From: Nageia nagi
Lineage: Eukaryota > Pinophyta
Assembly (NCBI GenBank): GCA_050084985.1
Contig: JBITNC010000001.1
Location: 86,304,001-86,368,000 of the forward strand
Direction of reading: 5' to 3'
DNA length: 64,000 bases
Shown here: positions 60,601-64,000 of the stretch, in pieces
Position numbering within the stretch: position 1 is the stretch's first letter
Layout of the letters: every line of letters begins with the position of its first letter
The notes under the pieces: model-generated
What the model was told of the DNA's origin: nothing
The model's database searches: none
What the model saw: the letters and a program-made list of their open reading frames with translations, nothing else
Translations under genes and position numbers: made by a program

Positions 60601-61260
60601 TGGGTATGGATTTCAAATATTCTCCCCTATAATATGTTAAAATGTGTGAGGAGTTTCTTGGATTTAAAATAACTATTTAATTGGTCTATCCAGTCACTTT
60701 CCTCCATACCAAGTTCCTCTTTTGGAATTACTTGTTCAATGAAATACACACTATCTTTTGCTTCTACGACATCCTTGGCCAATTGTTCGCAAAGGGCTTT
60801 TCCCCTTATAATCTTAGTAGGTCTAATTTCCACATAATATCTTAAAATTTTAGAAATCCATCCAGGTCTTCCCTCCCTAATTTCTCCTTGCATTATATAA
60901 GATCTAACATTTGGATGTATGGTCAAGACCAGGACTCTACTCTGGCTTATATAATGTTTCAACTTTCCCAAAGACTTTAGTATTGCTAGGACTTATTTTT
61001 CTAACAAAGTGTACTTCTCTTTGCTCTTATTCATAGTTTGACTAATAAAAGTAATAGGATATTTTTCATCCTTTTTGAATTTCTATGTTAGGATAGTCAC
61101 AATACTCAAACTAGAACCATATGCATACAAAATGAACTCTTTGCTAAAATTCAGGTTCCTTAATACAAGTGCCCTAGTTATTGCAAACTTGATTCTTTGA
61201 AATGCTTGTTTCTCTTCTTTAGTACATTTGAACACAACATTTTTCTATAACATGAGATTA
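60601..61260 (-). pseudogene. Ty3 RNase H of the - strand element
   Basis: The frame 60,971-60,627 reads MGKLKHYISQSRVLVLTIHP, then WISKILRYYVEIRPTKIIRG and DWIDQLNSYF, the RNase H C-terminal part and tether. The preceding 61,260-60,972 includes the YTLLEK and KAFQRIK-type lead region with stops. Confidence 0.75.
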
Positions 61261-61910
61261 ATAGGCTTAATAATGCTTGAAAAATCTTGAACAAATCTTC
61301 TTACAAAGTTAATTTGTCCTAGAAAAGATTGTAAGGCTTTTTTGTTTGAAGGGAGGGATAGTTTGTCTATTGCTTCTATCCTATCTGGATTGATATCCCA
61401 ACCTTCTTTTGAAATAACATGTCCAAGAAGCTTTCCCTCATCTACTATGAAAATAGACTTTTTTGTATTTAAATAAATTCCATACCTTTTACATTTGATA
61501 AAAGCCTACTCTAGATGTTGCACATGGGAGCTTCTATCATGGGAGAAAATAGTGATATCATCCAAATATACTAGCATGGTTGTAAAATCCATTTTGAATT
61601 GATCTTCATTTTTTACCCAAACCTAGTTATACCTCAAAAAATCATCTAGTAATGAGAATCCTTTTGCTTTGACTATAGTATTCAATATTTGTTCCATAGG
61701 TGATAGAGGATAATGATCTTTTAATGAGACTCTATTTAAACCTCTAAAATCCACACATAGTTGGATCTCTCAATTTTTATTTCTAACTGGAACCAAGTTT
61801 GCCACCCATGTAGAATGCTTAATAAAATATTTGATACCAATTTTGTATAATTTCAAAACTTATTATTTCATTACCACTTTAATCTTAGATTTTATTGGCC
61901 TTTGTTCCTA
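61261..61910 (-). pseudogene. Ty3 reverse transcriptase of the - strand element, with an internal deletion
   Basis: Motifs: STWVANLVPVRNKN, LCVDFRGLNRVSLKDHYPLS, AKGFSLLDDFLRYN, QFKMDFTT, and the YLDD active site at 61,557-61,568 (VYLDDITIFS), then KKSIFIVDEGKLLGHVISKE and SNKKALQSFLGQINFVRRF. Between FTT and the YLDD region about 36 residues are missing, including the MPFGL motif, yet the frame continues. The deletion removes part of the palm, so this RT cannot work. Confidence 0.82.
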
Positions 61911-61999
61911 TCTGATAGGCTTGGCATCTTCAATCAATTCTATCATATGTTGAATTACAAATTTATCAAAAGCCTTTAGGTAATCATATGACCAAGAAA

Positions 62000-62300
62000 T
62001 TATATCAAAAAAAACTTTGCACAACTGAATAATCTCTTTGATCTAATTAGGGTTGTTACATATGTTGATTTTAAATTTTTTTTAGGAAGAATTTCATAAT
62101 CCTTATGATTATTAGGGTTTATAATTATACCCTTTCTTCTTACCTTATCATTTATATCAAACAATCCTTCAAATGGGATTAGATATCTAGGAATTATATT
62201 ATTGTTCAATTGGATTATATCTTGTTCCCAAAAGTTGCTAGCATATTTTTCTCCTACCACATGACACATAGACTATTGTAATAAAAATTGATTAATTTGA
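62000..62300 (-). pseudogene. Linker between the extra RNase H and RT (- strand element)
   Basis: The frame 62,269-62,000 begins MCHVVGEKYASNFWEQDIIQ and includes NNNIIPRYLIPFEGLFDIND, a weakly conserved tether. The host element has a matching NNIVPKALLSFE stretch near 23,980. Confidence 0.55.
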
Positions 62301-62379
62301 GCCTCATATCTAAAGACTTTCCAAAAGGAATCATTATCTAGAATAAAAGGTCTAAAGATAAGCTAAACCCCCTTTTTCT

Positions 62380-62850
62380 AGAACAAATCATTGGTGGGGT
62401 TAAAACTAGCTCCCATTTGAGCTAGTGCATTAGCTTCATGGTTCAACCTCCTTGGAATAGATTGTATGTGCAGAGTTTTAAAATTTTCAAATAGATCCCA
62501 CACTCTATTCCTGTAAGACTTTATATAATGATGTTTAATAGAACACTTGCTTGTAACTTGGTTTACAATAAACTTTGAGTCTCCTTTAAATTTCACATAA
62601 TGGATCTACATTTTAATCACTTACTCTAGGACAAGGCAAAGGGCTTCATACTTAGCTACATTATTGGTGCACATCCATGTGAGCTTGTAGGAGAACTTAT
62701 ACATTTTTGTTTTGGATCAATTAGAACAATCCTAGTACCTAACCCATTTCTAGATTTGGCTCCATCAAAGAAAATTTCCCAAACTTCACCTCTTTTGAAC
62801 TCTTCATTGGTGAGTTTTTGGATGAAATATTTTGGTTCCATCAAACAATA
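62380..62850 (-). pseudogene. Additional RNase H domain of the - strand element
   Basis: Two open pieces, 62,844-62,656 and 62,596-62,378: EVWEIFFDGAKSRNGLGTRI (first aspartate), then KGDSKFIVNQVTSKCSIKHH (second aspartate region), RRLNHEANALAQMGASF (last acidic region). It is the archaeal-like RNase H of the Tat group, placed between protease and RT. Confidence 0.75.
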
Positions 62851-62940
62851 ATTATTGAATTACATGTCATAAATGGTGTTAAGCATATTTATAGACATGG
62901 GGTATTTGGTTTGCAATTCTTCCAACAATAGCTCACTCTC

Positions 62941-63552
62941 TTATAACTCACTTAAAATTGCATTGATCTCTTCTTTCTTTTCCACATGAACATCACAATT
63001 TTTTTCATTATCCAACTTTACTCTCTTGTCCCCATAAGGAATTAAATAGTGAGTGGAATCCATTGCTAAATAACCCCTTATTTTTGCTATGAATTCTTTA
63101 GATAGACATAACCCAAAAAGAGGAGGGAGTTCAACTACTACAATTTCTTGATTGATAACCACAAAGGGACATTTATGTATCTTTAATACTATGTCCTTAA
63201 TAACTCCAACAAATTTAACTGGGATTAAATCTAATTGCAACACTCTTATGGATGTTCCAGTGAGAGGTACCCCCATTACATCACATACTACTTTAGGCAT
63301 GATGGTAGTGGCTATTTTGGAATCAACTAGATAGTTATTTAACACATACCCCTTGACCTCTAAAGTCATATAAAAAGTTGGTGGTTTATTTTTTCCCATT
63401 CTTGGATACTTGGATGTCTCAAACAAATTCAATACCCTATCTATTCCTTCATTTAATGCTATAAGAGATGCCTTAAGTAAATCAATTTGCTCAGGGATTT
63501 TTAAAGCATCAAATAAAGATATCTTTGAAGGGGTTCTCTTTAATTCTTCCAT
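62941..63552 (-). pseudogene. Ty3 protease of the - strand element (open frame, 203 codons)
   Basis: The frame starts MEELKRTPSKISLFDALKIP, a conserved lead-in. The retropepsin core reads NNYLVDSKIATTIMPKVV around residues 92-109, where the family has D-SGA. The active aspartate is present, but glycine is replaced. VVVELPPLFGLCLSKEF closes the domain. The frame is intact as an ORF, although the changed active site makes activity unlikely. Confidence 0.78.
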
Positions 63553-64000
63553 AATATTGAAATCATGAATGATTGGAGGCTTACCTTCTTTGTCAAAAAA
63601 CCTTTGTTGAAACTATTGAGTATCATCTCTCCTTTGATGCCTAGTGAGCAAGGGGAACCTTAACTTTCAGACCATCTAATCACTAACTTCATCAACTTTA
63701 GACATTTATCTAGCTTTCAGAACTAGAAATTTATGAGGTGGAACCTCTTTTGGGAGTGTCATGTTTGCAAAATTAGGAGCTGTACCAAGCTTCTTAGAGG
63801 TTACCCAATCATGAAATTTTGAAGTTTTAGCTCTTTCATCTAGTAGATTCAATACATGAGGCCTCTTTGTAGACCTTGTTTCTTTAGCAAAATAGGTGGG
63901 GAAAAATTCACCAAATTTACATTTTGGCTCACATTGTTAGCCATGCCAAGTGGAGGAATCTCTCCACTTCTAAGAAAATGCTCCTAATATTGATATATAG
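63553..64000 (-). other. Gag-protease junction of the - strand element, cut by the window
   Basis: Short broken - strand frames upstream of the protease. A lysine-rich stretch fits the end of gag, but no zinc knuckle is certain. Confidence 0.35.

Larger units (their letters stand above)
57000..64000 (-). mobile_element. Second Tat-type Ty3 element (- strand, truncated by the window)
   Basis: On the - strand: protease, extra RNase H, RT, RNase H, integrase and a 3' frame, the same order as the host element at 9-44 kb. Its gag and 5' LTR would lie beyond 64,000. No 3' LTR is seen, because a + strand gag remnant occupies 55.6-56.7 kb, so the element's 3' end is probably lost. Confidence 0.75.

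Overview
The window looks like gene-poor nuclear DNA of a land plant. It is AT-rich and built almost entirely of LTR retrotransposons in different stages of decay. No intact host gene is recognisable. The only possible host-gene trace is a broken pentatricopeptide-repeat (PPR) reading frame near 6.6-7.1 kb. The density of old, nested, CpG-poor elements would suit a large, slowly purged genome such as a gymnosperm's, but nothing here fixes the lineage.

Layout. 1-4.3 kb: degenerate sequence with several imperfect tandem repeats, ending in the polypurine tract and 3' LTR of a small + strand Ty1/copia-like element. 5.9-7.1 kb: remnants of a CACTA-type transposase-associated domain (- strand) and of a PPR reading frame (+ strand). 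About 9.0-44.2 kb: one old Ty3/gypsy element of the Tat type (+ strand), with diverged LTRs at both ends. It carries gag, protease, an extra RNase H placed before the reverse transcriptase, RT, its own RNase H, integrase, and a long 3' reading frame. Three later elements sit inside it: a full Ty1/copia element in gag (12,253-22,045, - strand), a solo LTR of a related family in the integrase (25,976-28,077, + orientation), and a second full Ty1/copia element near the integrase C-terminus (28,591-37,743, - strand). With these removed, the host element is about 14 kb.

44.2-57 kb: a patchwork of Ty3 fragments: an RNase H-integrase piece (- strand), two gag pieces (+ strand), a plant-mobile-domain plus coiled-coil frame (- strand), and a stretch with a degenerate repeated CATAAG motif. 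57-64 kb: the pol and 3' reading frame of a second Tat-type Ty3 element (- strand), running off the right edge.

How the parts relate. The two full copia elements have near-identical internal regions (gag with a coiled coil between zinc knuckles, protease, integrase, RT-RNase H) and the same primer-binding site, matching the plant initiator tRNA-Met 3' end. Their LTRs differ: the first carries long arrays of a 14-bp CCGG-containing unit that the second lacks. These arrays create long but meaningless open frames. Most nonsense codons in all elements fit cytosine deamination (CAG/CAA to TAG/TAA, CGA to TGA, TGG to TAG), which suggests methylated, silenced copies. The second copia element keeps an open 678-codon RT-RNase H frame and looks the least damaged. 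Domain calls come from reading translations by eye; no database search was run.
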